Positions 1-5,424 are shown, counted from the first letter of the stretch. The stretch: DNA of 8,553 bases from Patescibacteria group bacterium (GCA_018817995.1 JAHISW010000048.1:1-8553), one strand, 5' to 3'. Made by a program: numbers and translations. Notes: generated from the sequence alone by a model not told the origin.

Positions 1-110
1 AATCACAATGTGTCGCCTGTGGGCGATGTAAAAAACATTGCCCGGCCGGAATTGATATAGAGAAAGTTCTTCTGGAAATCGTTAACAATTTCCAGAAAAG
101 TAGTCAGTAA
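1..110 (+). CDS. hydB: Sulfhydrogenase/group 3b NiFe-hydrogenase iron-sulfur subunit HydB, C-terminal end (partial)
   Basis: Only the last 35 codons are visible, in frame from position 3, ending with TAA at 108-110. They contain CVACGRCKKHCP, a C-x2-C-x2-C-x3-CP ligand set typical of a 4Fe-4S ferredoxin-like domain, followed by a short helical tail. In group 3b hydrogenases the beta subunit HydB ends with such a domain and precedes hydG and hydD, which is the order seen here. HydB is a cytoplasmic electron-transfer subunit bound to the flavin subunit. The stop codon lies inside a short repeat that marks the left edge of an insertion, so the final residues may have been altered by it. The ferredoxin fold is clear; the specific name depends on the neighbours, and another 4Fe-4S hydrogenase or oxidoreductase subunit is possible. 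Confidence 0.72.
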   Translation, partial: SQCVACGRCKKHCPAGIDIEKVLLEIVNNFQKSSQ

Positions 111-128
111 TCAGTCTTAAGTAATCAG
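99..128 (+). repeat. Left boundary repeat of the insert, 14-nt periodicity
   Basis: The 9-mer AGTAATCAG occurs at 106-114 and again at 120-128, a period of 14. A related copy, AGTAGTCAG, lies at 99-107. The reverse complement of 106-128 matches 999-1021 at 19 of 23 positions, so this block forms an imperfect inverted repeat with the right boundary. It contains the hydB stop codon. Simple AGT-CAG type repeats beside four-helix-bundle genes are something I recall from other genomes; that link is from memory and unchecked. Confidence 0.6.
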
Positions 129-137
129 ATTCACAAC

Positions 138-755
138 ATGCAAATAACATTGCCAAATATAAAAGAAATAATACCCAAATTATTAAAGAAAAAATCTGTC
201 TTCAATAAGCGAGAGCAAACAATTAAAGATTGGTTAAACGAACAACAAGAAAGAATCAGAAGAAACAACTTTCTTCTCAAGAATAAATCCGAAGAAAATA
301 ATATTAAAATTCTTAATTTGCTTTTCGGTGGATTATTAATGAGGAGAGTAAGAGACGAAATAGGTGAAAAGATTGCAGAAAAACTAAAAGATAATTTTCA
401 AAACGATGAATTACTAACAATCAAATACATTGGCTTCAAAACAAGAGATCTGGCGTTGTCAGAATTCAATAATAATTATGTTGCCAATGATTTGCATGTA
501 TCTAGGATAATGACGCGAATAGGTCTATTGAATTACGGTTTCGATTTAGTCAAAGACAACGATTTGGAAATGGGAAACAACCCGGGAGACAATAAAAATT
601 ATTTATTCCTGCACAAACTAGTTTTGAGATTATCCGATTTGTTAGATAGGAAATACTCACCGACAGATTTGGATAGAATTTTTTGGCATTTTGGTCGAAG
701 TATTTGTAAAAACAAACCACAATGCAATGAAAACAAGTGTCCAATATTGTTTTAA
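138..755 (+). CDS. HhH-GPD (endonuclease III-like) DNA glycosylase family protein, probably shortened at the C-terminus
   Basis: This 205-residue protein has the helix-hairpin-helix/GPD layout of the endonuclease III superfamily. A helical N-terminus leads to YIGFKTRDLAL (about residues 98-107), the hairpin with a Lys (K101) where bifunctional glycosylases carry the catalytic lysine. NDLHVSRIMTRIGL (117-130) follows, with an Asp (D118) at the conserved catalytic acidic position. The C-terminus, FGRSICKNKPQCNENKCPI, resembles the 4Fe-4S loop, with Cys at 190, 196 and 201. Nth and MutY use four cysteines (C-x6-C-x2-C-x5-C); the fourth is absent because the frame stops four residues after C201, at a junction with unrelated sequence. 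The family excises damaged bases from DNA; the substrate here is unknown. It is lodged inside the hydrogenase operon and has no Shine-Dalgarno sequence. Family assignment is fairly secure; activity without a full cluster loop is uncertain. Confidence 0.72.
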   Translation: MQITLPNIKEIIPKLLKKKSVFNKREQTIKDWLNEQQERIRRNNFLLKNKSEENNIKILNLLFGGLLMRRVRDEIGEKIAEKLKDNFQNDELLTIKYIGFKTRDLALSEFNNNYVANDLHVSRIMTRIGLLNYGFDLVKDNDLEMGNNPGDNKNYLFLHKLVLRLSDLLDRKYSPTDLDRIFWHFGRSICKNKPQCNENKCPILF

Positions 756-964
756 ATATAGCCGAGGGCGCGGGTGCCGGCTCTGACATGGAGTTTAAAA
801 GATTTCTTAGAATGTCTCTGCGCTCATCCTATGAAGTAAACTCTATTTTTGATATTATCAAAGAGCTAGCGTTGTTAGAAACAGAAAAAATTGAGGATTT
901 AAGAAAAAATTTAGATGAAATATCAGCAATGACTTCGGGTTTAATTAAATCGTTAAATAAGTAA
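737..964 (+). pseudogene. Four-helix-bundle protein (S23/23S rRNA IVP family), N-terminally truncated remnant
   Basis: From about 746 the frame reads VLNIAEGAGAGSDMEFKRFLRMSLRSS and continues to a C-terminal SGLIKSL. This matches the consensus of the four-helix-bundle proteins once called 23S rRNA intervening-sequence proteins (NIAEG, then a -KEFIRFLRIARGS- helix, then a final helix with -GLIKSL-). Full proteins are about 115-130 residues and begin with roughly 45 residues forming the first helix; those are missing. The frame is closed upstream by TGA at 728-730, and the sequence before it belongs to the glycosylase gene. The only in-frame start is GTG at 737, overlapping the glycosylase end by 19 nt, so a 75-residue product is possible but would lack the first helix. 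The family's biochemical role is poorly defined. Confidence 0.72.
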
Positions 965-998
965 TTAATAACCGGTCGCTAATAGTTAATATCTGTGT

Positions 999-1028
999 CT
1001 GACTACTCAAGACTAACTACTCAAGACT
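999..1028 (+). repeat. Right boundary repeat of the insert, 14-nt periodicity
   Basis: The 13-mer ACTACTCAAGACT is present twice without mismatch, at 1002-1014 and 1016-1028, a period of 14. Positions 999-1021 match the reverse complement of 106-128 at 19 of 23 bases. The block ends 4 nt before the hydG start codon and follows the four-helix-bundle remnant. The shared 14-nt period of the two opposed blocks suggests a common origin and not chance AT-rich similarity. Confidence 0.6.
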
Positions 1029-1032
1029 CATT

Positions 1033-1833
1033 ATGAAGAACATTTACCTACCAAAACAAGTTAAAGTGTCAGAGATAAAAGAGCTTTCAGAAAATGTAAA
1101 ACTTTTTCGGCTTGATAAAAAAAGAGTTTCATTTGTCCCGGGGCAATTTGTCCTTATCGGAGTTTGGGGTTACGGCGAATCGCCTTTCGGAATCGCTTCT
1201 TCTCCTTATGAAAAATCCCACATAGACATTGTTGTCAGAAACACAGGTGGAAATGTAACATCCGCTTTGCATAACCTCAAAAAAAATGACGAAATAAGTG
1301 TCAGGGGACCTTACGGAAACGGATTCCCGTTGGATTTTTTTGAAGGAAAAGATTTGGTAATGGCCACGGGGGGATGCGGAATACCGCCAATTGCCTCTCT
1401 TGTTGAATATATAATTAAAAATAGAAACAAATTTGGAAATGTTTATCTTCTTTATGGAGCTAGGACGCCAGAAGACATATTAATGAAAAATGAAATAAAA
1501 AAATGGGAGAAAAATATCAGCGTTATCCTCACAATAGATAAACCTCATCCAAATTGGGATGGGCATGTTGGATTTGTCACGGATATCATTTCTGAAATCG
1601 ATGTAAACCCAAAAAGAGCCGTGGCCACAATGTGCGGGCCAGGTCCAATGATGAATGCCCTGGAAAAGGTTTTGCGACCGCTTGGAATTTCCGACCGTCG
1701 CATTTTCGTGAGTATGGAAAGAAAAATGCAATGCGGAGTTGGCAAATGCCAGCATTGCGCAATTGGCAGTAAATATGTATGTACAGACGGACCTGTTTTT
1801 AATTTTGATGAAATAGATAAAACATGGGACTAA
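1033..1833 (+). CDS. hydG: Sulfhydrogenase/group 3b NiFe-hydrogenase flavin subunit HydG (FAD/NAD(P)H-binding, 2Fe-2S)
   Basis: A 266-residue ferredoxin-NADP reductase-like protein that would pass electrons between NAD(P)H and the hydrogenase iron-sulfur chain in the cytoplasm. The FAD-binding beta barrel has PGQFVLIGV (36-44) and ESPFGIASSP (49-58). The pyridine-nucleotide domain has ATGGCGIPP (111-119), LLYGARTPED (139-148) and CGPGPMM (201-207). The C-terminus carries a 2Fe-2S ligand set, Cys234, Cys239, Cys242 and Cys250 (C-x4-C-x2-C-x7-C), as in HydG and PyrK. Length is normal for the family. The ATG at 1033 gives the usual N-terminus but has no Shine-Dalgarno sequence, because the preceding bases are the right boundary repeat. 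The 3' end overlaps hydD by 10 nt, consistent with translational coupling. A dihydroorotate dehydrogenase electron-transfer subunit has a similar fold, but the adjacent hydD favours hydrogenase. Confidence 0.87.
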   Translation: MKNIYLPKQVKVSEIKELSENVKLFRLDKKRVSFVPGQFVLIGVWGYGESPFGIASSPYEKSHIDIVVRNTGGNVTSALHNLKKNDEISVRGPYGNGFPLDFFEGKDLVMATGGCGIPPIASLVEYIIKNRNKFGNVYLLYGARTPEDILMKNEIKKWEKNISVILTIDKPHPNWDGHVGFVTDIISEIDVNPKRAVATMCGPGPMMNALEKVLRPLGISDRRIFVSMERKMQCGVGKCQHCAIGSKYVCTDGPVFNFDEIDKTWD

Positions 1834-2552
1834 AGCCAAAAATAGCAATTTATGATTTTACCGACTGCGAGGGTTGTGAGGTGCAGATTGTTTCACTTCG
1901 CGAAAAACTTTTGGATCTAGAGAAACGACTAGACATTGTTGACTGGCGACTAGGACAAGAAAAAAAAGAGAGCGGTCCTTTCTTTGCGACAATAATTGAG
2001 GGTACGCCCATAACGCAGGATGAAATTAACACACTCAGGAACCTCCGCGAAAAATCAAAATATATTATCGCTCTCGGAGCATGCGCCTCTTTGGGTGGAA
2101 TTCCGGGAATAATGAACAAGGAGAACCGCGCCAAATGGTGCGAAAAAATCTACGGAAAAGAATACAAGCCGAGAGGAATAGACGCCTTACCCCTTCAAGC
2201 TTATGTTAAAGTTGATTTCTTTATTCACGGTTGCCCTGTTGACCAAAAAGAGTTGGAAAAAGTTTTCTCGGATCTTTTGTCTGGGAAAAAATTAAGCTAC
2301 CACCCTTATTCTGTCTGTTTTGAATGCAAGATGGCAGGAAATGAATGTCGGCTGATAAACAACCGGCCCTGCTTGGGTCCAATTACACAAGGAGGATGCG
2401 GGGCAGTTTGTATTTCCGGCGGTTCACCTTGCTATGGATGTTTTGGAAACAGAGAAGGCGCAAATATTGAGGGGCTAAAAAAAGTTCTAGAAAAAATCAC
2501 AACCAAAGACGAAATAAAAAGATACTTCTCAATGTTTTTGAATAAAAACTAG
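1824..2552 (+). CDS. hydD: Sulfhydrogenase/group 3b NiFe-hydrogenase small subunit HydD
   Basis: A 242-residue [NiFe]-hydrogenase small subunit, which carries electrons away from the NiFe site of the large subunit. The proximal-cluster ligands are Cys15 and Cys18 (DCEGCEV), Cys87 (ALGACASLGG) and Cys137 (HGCPVD). Eight more cysteines (165, 168, 175, 183, 192, 196, 203, 206) lie in the C-terminal part, including PCLGPITQGGCGAVC and SPCYGC, enough for two further 4Fe-4S clusters. There is no Tat signal or membrane anchor, so it is cytoplasmic, as expected for group 3. The ATG overlaps the hydG end by 10 nt. The TAG stop at 2550-2552 directly abuts the 3' end of an opposite-strand tRNA-Lys, and no large subunit follows, although HydA would be expected here. 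The residue pattern is complete, so the gene looks intact. Confidence 0.9.
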   Translation: MGLKPKIAIYDFTDCEGCEVQIVSLREKLLDLEKRLDIVDWRLGQEKKESGPFFATIIEGTPITQDEINTLRNLREKSKYIIALGACASLGGIPGIMNKENRAKWCEKIYGKEYKPRGIDALPLQAYVKVDFFIHGCPVDQKELEKVFSDLLSGKKLSYHPYSVCFECKMAGNECRLINNRPCLGPITQGGCGAVCISGGSPCYGCFGNREGANIEGLKKVLEKITTKDEIKRYFSMFLNKN

Positions 2553-2625
2553 TGCCCCGTGTAGGACTCGAACCTACGACCAATTGCTTAAGAGGCAACT
2601 GCTCTACCAACTGAGCTAACGGGGC
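2553..2625 (-). tRNA. tRNA-Lys (anticodon CTT)
   Basis: On the minus strand a full cloverleaf can be drawn: 7-bp acceptor GCCCCGT/ACGGGGC, D arm AGCTC...GAGC, a 5-bp anticodon stem around loop CTCTTAA, and a T arm with loop TTCGAGT. The anticodon CTT corresponds to + strand 2590-2592 and reads AAG. The discriminator base is A, and CCA is not encoded (2550-2552 is the hydD stop TAG). The gene is convergent with hydD, with no base between them, and has 73 nucleotides. Confidence 0.95.
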
Positions 2626-2657
2626 TAGCGGGGCGTTTGTTTTTAATATATCTGATG

Positions 2658-2663
2658 TATAAT
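2658..2663 (+). promoter_or_regulatory. Possible -10 element upstream of the pil genes
   Basis: TATAAT is a perfect consensus -10 hexamer in the spacer between tRNA-Lys and pilM. The best -35 candidate (TTGTTT at 2637-2642) is only 15 nt away, so the match is incomplete. If it is used, the transcript would begin near 2670 and carry the whole 110-nt inverted-repeat segment as leader before pilM. The region is very AT-rich, so a chance match is quite possible. Confidence 0.3.
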
Positions 2664-2676
2664 ATAAATACAATGA

Positions 2677-2786
2677 ATCCCGTTAGAAATCAGGGTCTTA
2701 TGAATTATCTATCTACAACAAGAAAAGAAAAAGTCGGTTTTATATTATCAGTGCATATAACATGCGTAATAAATTTCTAACGGGAT
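2677..2786. repeat. 110-nt segment bounded by a perfect 14-bp inverted repeat, reaching into the pilM start codon
   Basis: ATCCCGTTAGAAAT at 2677-2690 is exactly complementary in inverted orientation to 2773-2786, leaving 82 nt between the arms. The right arm includes the first two bases of the pilM ATG. Fourteen perfect pairs that far apart are unlikely by chance. Two readings fit: a small non-autonomous terminal-inverted-repeat element (MITE- or REP-like), or an RNA structure that masks the pilM initiation region. The interior carries no recognisable gene. A direct TGAAT occurs at both edges (2674-2678 and 2786-2790) but overlaps the arms, so it is weak evidence for target duplication. Confidence 0.6.
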
Positions 2787-3858
2787 GAATTTATTCCAAA
2801 AAAATTTTCCACTCCCCCGTTATTTGCAAATGCCACCGGTCGGAATTGACATCTCTGACAAAAGTATAAAATACGCAGAATTAGAAAAAAAACATGGAAA
2901 AGGTTTACGGCTAAAAAAAATCGGAAGAAAAAACATCAGTACGGGGATCGTTAAAAACGGCGAAATAAAAGATAAAAACGTCTTAATAAAACAACTCAGC
3001 GACCTAAGGAGAGAAACGAAAAATGATTATGTAATAGCCTCCCTTCCAGAAGAAAAAGCTTTCCTTAAAATCATCCCCCTCCCAACAATGGAGAAACATC
3101 AGATAAGGAAGAGTTTGGAAATGCAAATGGAAGAAATAGTCCCATTCCCGCCCAAAGAAATAATTTTTGATTTTGAAATAATAGATTCTTTCCAGCAAGA
3201 CAAAATAGGGGTAGCCTTAAGCGCCTTTCCTAAAAAAATTGCAGAGGAATATTCTTTTGTCTTCAAAAAGGCCGGTTTTACTCCAATAGCCTTTGAGTTA
3301 GAAAATCAATCTCTTTTCAGGTCGCTAATAAGACCCGAACAAGAAGGCGCGACTATGGTTATGGATTTTGGAAAAACAAGAACGAGCTTCTTAATAGGAG
3401 AGAAACGGACTGTAGGATTTGGCTCCACAATTACCGTTGCCGGCGAAGACATCGATTTGGCATTATCTAAGGACTTGGGAAAAAATATTTTTGAGGCGGA
3501 AAAAATAAAAAAGGAGCAGGTTATTCGCAAAAACAAAGAAGAAGAAACTTTTGGAGTCGTCCTGCAAATAGTTTCCGTATTAAAAGACGAGATACAAAAA
3601 ATATTGAACTACTGGGACAACAACCTAAAAAAACAGGGGCTTGCTAAAAATAAAATTAACGAAATTTTACTTTGTGGAGGAGATTCTAATATAGAGGGGC
3701 TCGTTGACTATCTATCCTATACGTTAAAGAAAAAAGTAAGGAGAGGAAATGTTTGGTCAAATATTACCTCTTTCGAGAATTATATCCCGGAAATAGAAGA
3801 ACGAGAGTCTCTTATGTATGCGACTGTCTTAGGTTTAGCCCTTAGACCTTTTCAATAA
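2785..3858 (+). CDS. pilM: Type IV pilus assembly actin-like ATPase PilM
   Basis: A 357-residue cytoplasmic actin/FtsA-fold ATPase that binds the N-terminus of PilN and links the pilus inner-membrane platform to the cytoplasm. VGIDISDKSIKYAEL (19-33) is the first phosphate loop, MVMDFGKTRTSFLI (191-204) the second, and EILLCGGDSNIEGL (294-307) the adenosine-binding motif. LEMQMEEIVPFPPKE (111-125) is the conserved PilM helix segment. Length is normal. The annotated ATG lies inside the right arm of an inverted repeat and has no Shine-Dalgarno sequence. Residues 1-16 precede the conserved core, so the alternative ATG at residue 17 cannot be excluded, but N-terminal extensions of this kind are common in the family. 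It heads a pilM-pilN-pilO cluster with a gap of 3 nt to pilN. Confidence 0.88.
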   Translation: MNLFQKNFPLPRYLQMPPVGIDISDKSIKYAELEKKHGKGLRLKKIGRKNISTGIVKNGEIKDKNVLIKQLSDLRRETKNDYVIASLPEEKAFLKIIPLPTMEKHQIRKSLEMQMEEIVPFPPKEIIFDFEIIDSFQQDKIGVALSAFPKKIAEEYSFVFKKAGFTPIAFELENQSLFRSLIRPEQEGATMVMDFGKTRTSFLIGEKRTVGFGSTITVAGEDIDLALSKDLGKNIFEAEKIKKEQVIRKNKEEETFGVVLQIVSVLKDEIQKILNYWDNNLKKQGLAKNKINEILLCGGDSNIEGLVDYLSYTLKKKVRRGNVWSNITSFENYIPEIEERESLMYATVLGLALRPFQ

Positions 3859-3861
3859 ATT

Positions 3862-4398
3862 ATGATTAACTTACTACCCACCCAAGATAAAAAACTACTA
3901 AAAAAAGAATTCTTAAGACGCTTTATCGTTGTTTTGGGATCTTGTTTCTTGATGTTAGTTTTGACACAAATAATTTTATTGTTATCTTTGCTTTTCTACC
4001 TTGTTTCTTCAGAAAAAAATTTAAATGACCAGATAGCATCCACGGGGAATCTTGTCGAACTCAAAGCGATAGACAAATTGGAAGCTGAAACAAAGGAAAT
4101 AAATGATCTTTTGTCTTCTTTGCAAAAAACGCAAGAAAGAACTCCCTTGTTCTCTGATAGTATTTCTGAAATTTTAAAAATACTACCCCCCTCTGTTAGA
4201 ATTAGTTCTTTTCTCTTTGAGAAAGGACCCAGCAAATCAAACATTGTCATGGGTGGCGAATCTACAACTCGCGACGATTTGTTAATCTTTGTTGAAGACC
4301 TGAAATCAAACGTATACTTCAAAGAAGTAGCCATCCCCGTCTCCAGTCTTTTGGCAGAGAAGGAGGTTGATTTTTCCATTGCAGTAGAATTACGCTAA
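3862..4398 (+). CDS. pilN: Type IV pilus assembly protein PilN
   Basis: A 178-residue bitopic inner-membrane protein. It begins with MINLLPTQDKK, containing the INLLP motif that PilN inserts into PilM. One long hydrophobic segment (about 21-49) follows, then a coiled-coil region (50-92) and a C-terminal periplasm-side (or extracytoplasmic) domain with the ILPPSVRISSF segment (107-117) usual in PilN. Position between pilM and pilO supports the call. Start ATG is 3 nt after the pilM stop, with no Shine-Dalgarno sequence, suggesting coupled translation. Sequence identity within this family is low, so the motif and gene order carry most of the weight. Confidence 0.82.
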   Translation: MINLLPTQDKKLLKKEFLRRFIVVLGSCFLMLVLTQIILLLSLLFYLVSSEKNLNDQIASTGNLVELKAIDKLEAETKEINDLLSSLQKTQERTPLFSDSISEILKILPPSVRISSFLFEKGPSKSNIVMGGESTTRDDLLIFVEDLKSNVYFKEVAIPVSSLLAEKEVDFSIAVELR

Positions 4399-4411
4399 AA
4401 ATTAAAAAATA

Positions 4412-4939
4412 ATGGATACGAATAAAAAATTTATATCAAGTATCGCAATTGTTTCCCTCGCAATTTCTGCTTCTGTTTTTTGTGTTTATTTTTTGTCCAA
4501 CAATATAGAATCAAAGGAACGATTATTGTCTGAAGGGCAAAAACAACTTTCGTCTATTGAAAAAAGAATCCAGGATGCAAGTCTGACAGAAAAGAAATTG
4601 CCAGATACCAAAAAAAAATACGACGAGCTGAAATCAATGTTTATAAAAGAAGATGATGTTGTTAGTTTTATAAAAAATATTGAATACCTGGCCAAAAAAG
4701 CAAATGTTGAACTGGAAATAAAAAACATAGATGTGCCAAAAGAAAACACTCCGTTCTTCTTTACTCTTGACGTCGAGGGCTCTTTTCCAGACATATACTA
4801 CTATATACTACTTTTGGAAAACAACAGTTATTATATAAAATTAGACAAAGCTTATTTACAAAGAACAGAAGAAAACAAAGAACAATCATGGTCGGCTAAT
4901 TTGAAATTAGAACTTTTGGGCCTTGAAGAAAATGATTAA
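4412..4939 (+). CDS. pilO: Type IV pilus assembly protein PilO-like
   Basis: A 175-residue protein with a short cytoplasmic start, one membrane helix (about 8-29), a charged coiled-coil stretch (31-80) and a mixed alpha/beta C-terminal domain (80-172) containing EGSFPDIYYYILLLEN (122-137). This matches the ferredoxin-like fold region of PilO, where a similar -G.Y..-.-FL..LE- pattern occurs. PilO pairs with PilN in the inner membrane and anchors the pilus alignment complex. It starts 13 nt after pilN and ends overlapping the next gene by 8 nt. The call rests on topology and gene order more than on residue identity. Confidence 0.75.
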   Translation: MDTNKKFISSIAIVSLAISASVFCVYFLSNNIESKERLLSEGQKQLSSIEKRIQDASLTEKKLPDTKKKYDELKSMFIKEDDVVSFIKNIEYLAKKANVELEIKNIDVPKENTPFFFTLDVEGSFPDIYYYILLLENNSYYIKLDKAYLQRTEENKEQSWSANLKLELLGLEEND

Positions 4940-5210
4940 ACTAAAAATAAAATTCAGCCCCATTTTTCTCTGGCAAGTAAGTGTTATTGCTTTTTTGACG
5001 CTTTTCGTGGCAGTATTACTATTAAACTTGAACATTTTTTCCAACTCAAAAAATAAAATTGAAAATGCGAGTAATGATTACGAACACGTAACCACTATGA
5101 TAAAAGAAGACATTCTTGATGAAATATTCTCCAATGTAGAAAAAAGAAAGAGCGTGTTTGAAGGAATTTTTTTAAACAAGCCAAACATCAAAGATCCATT
5201 CTCCCTGTAG
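4932..5210 (+). CDS. Small single-TM protein of the pil cluster, function unknown
   Basis: A 92-residue protein with a basic N-terminus (MIKLKIKF), one membrane helix (about 12-34) and a short polar tail ending DPFSL. The ATG at 4932 is preferred over TTG at 4923 because it gives an 8-nt overlap with pilO, typical of coupled genes; the TTG would add only three residues. In proteobacterial operons pilP follows pilO, and PilP proteins carry a DPF motif, but this protein is far too short and lacks the PilP beta domain. I therefore infer only that it belongs to the pilus platform. Its stop codon TAG shares its last base with the first base of tRNA-Arg. Confidence 0.68.
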   Translation: MIKLKIKFSPIFLWQVSVIAFLTLFVAVLLLNLNIFSNSKNKIENASNDYEHVTTMIKEDILDEIFSNVEKRKSVFEGIFLNKPNIKDPFSL

Positions 5211-5284
5211 CCCCTGTAGTTCAACGGATAGAACAGTAGCCTTCTAAGCTTCAAACAGAGGTTCGATTCCTCTCGGGGGCACCA
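5210..5284 (+). tRNA. tRNA-Arg (anticodon TCT)
   Basis: Complete cloverleaf: acceptor GCCCCTG/CGGGGGC with one U-G pair, D stem GTTC/GAAC, anticodon loop CTTCTAA giving TCT (reads AGA), T stem AGAGG/CCTCT with loop TTCGATT, discriminator A, and an encoded CCA at 5282-5284. It is the only one of the four tRNAs here with CCA in the gene. The anticodon stem GTAGC/GCTTC has a U-U mismatch at the second pair (5237 and 5251). The first base is the final base of the preceding gene's TAG. Confidence 0.93.
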
Positions 5285-5303
5285 AGCGACAACAGACAAA
5301 AAG

Positions 5304-5377
5304 GGACGATTAGCTCAGTTGGCTAGAGCGCCTCGTTTACACCGAGGAGGCCGGGGGTTCAAGTCCTCCATCGTCCA
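5304..5377 (+). tRNA. tRNA-Val (anticodon TAC)
   Basis: Complete cloverleaf: acceptor GGACGAT/ATCGTCC, D arm GCTC-AGTTGGCTA-GAGC, perfect anticodon stem CCTCG/CGAGG with loop TTTACAC giving TAC (reads GTA), T stem GGGGG/CCTCC with loop TTCAAGT, and discriminator A. CCA is not encoded (CTA follows). It lies 19 nt after tRNA-Arg and is likely co-transcribed with it. Confidence 0.95.
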
Positions 5378-5411
5378 CTATTTTATTGTTTATTTGTTAA
5401 AAATAATCTAG

Positions 5412-5417
5412 TATACT
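5412..5417 (+). promoter_or_regulatory. Possible -10 element of the 104-aa gene, implying a leaderless mRNA
   Basis: TATACT lies 7 nt before the ATG at 5425, which would put the transcription start at or next to the start codon. No -35 hexamer at 16-18 nt is convincing: TTGTTA at 5394-5399 is 12 nt away and TTGTTT at 5386-5391 is 20 nt away. The upstream sequence is AT-rich, so the match may be chance. The gene could also be read from the tRNA transcript. Confidence 0.33.
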
Positions 5418-5424
5418 GGAAGAT

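Larger units (their letters stand above)
99..1028. mobile_element. Candidate repeat-bracketed cassette inserted between hydB and hydG
   Basis: A block of about 930 nt carrying a HhH-GPD glycosylase gene and a four-helix-bundle gene remnant separates hydB from hydG, which are normally adjacent in group 3b operons. Related 14-nt-periodic repeats in inverted orientation bracket it: 106-128 against 999-1021. The left repeat begins at the end of hydB and the right repeat ends 4 nt before the hydG ATG, so neither hydrogenase gene is obviously broken. No transposase, integrase or clear target-site duplication is visible. Its status as a mobile or imported cassette is inferred from position and repeat bracketing, not proven. 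Confidence 0.4.

Noticed and set aside
99..128. CRISPR-like periodic repeats at 99-128 and 1001-1028
   Set aside because: Only two or three degenerate units with a 14-nt period and no spacers of CRISPR length; no cas gene nearby.
550..789. 79-aa open frame on the minus strand across the glycosylase/four-helix-bundle junction
   Set aside because: It overlaps two recognisable + strand protein families and has no recognisable content.
737..964. Diversity-generating retroelement accessory protein (Avd), which shares the four-helix-bundle fold
   Set aside because: No reverse transcriptase, template repeat or variable repeat is present, and the sequence fits the S23/IVP-type consensus.
1033..1833. 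HydG as dihydroorotate dehydrogenase electron-transfer subunit PyrK
   Set aside because: The fold and 2Fe-2S site are similar, but overlap with a NiFe-hydrogenase small subunit and no pyrimidine gene nearby favour HydG.
1480..1848. 122-aa open frame on the minus strand opposite hydG
   Set aside because: The + strand has all FAD, NAD and 2Fe-2S motifs of HydG; the antisense frame shows no domain and is a shadow. The same applies to antisense frames at 1850-2134, 3004-3198, 3306-3536, 3996-4379 and 4486-4794.
2700..2780. 26-codon ATG frame inside the inverted-repeat segment
   Set aside because: Too short, no ribosome binding site, no recognisable motif, and it ends in the repeat arm; not supported as a gene.
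4923..4934. TTG start at 4923 for the gene after pilO
   Set aside because: It adds only three residues; ATG at 4932 is the more likely start and gives a usual short overlap with pilO.
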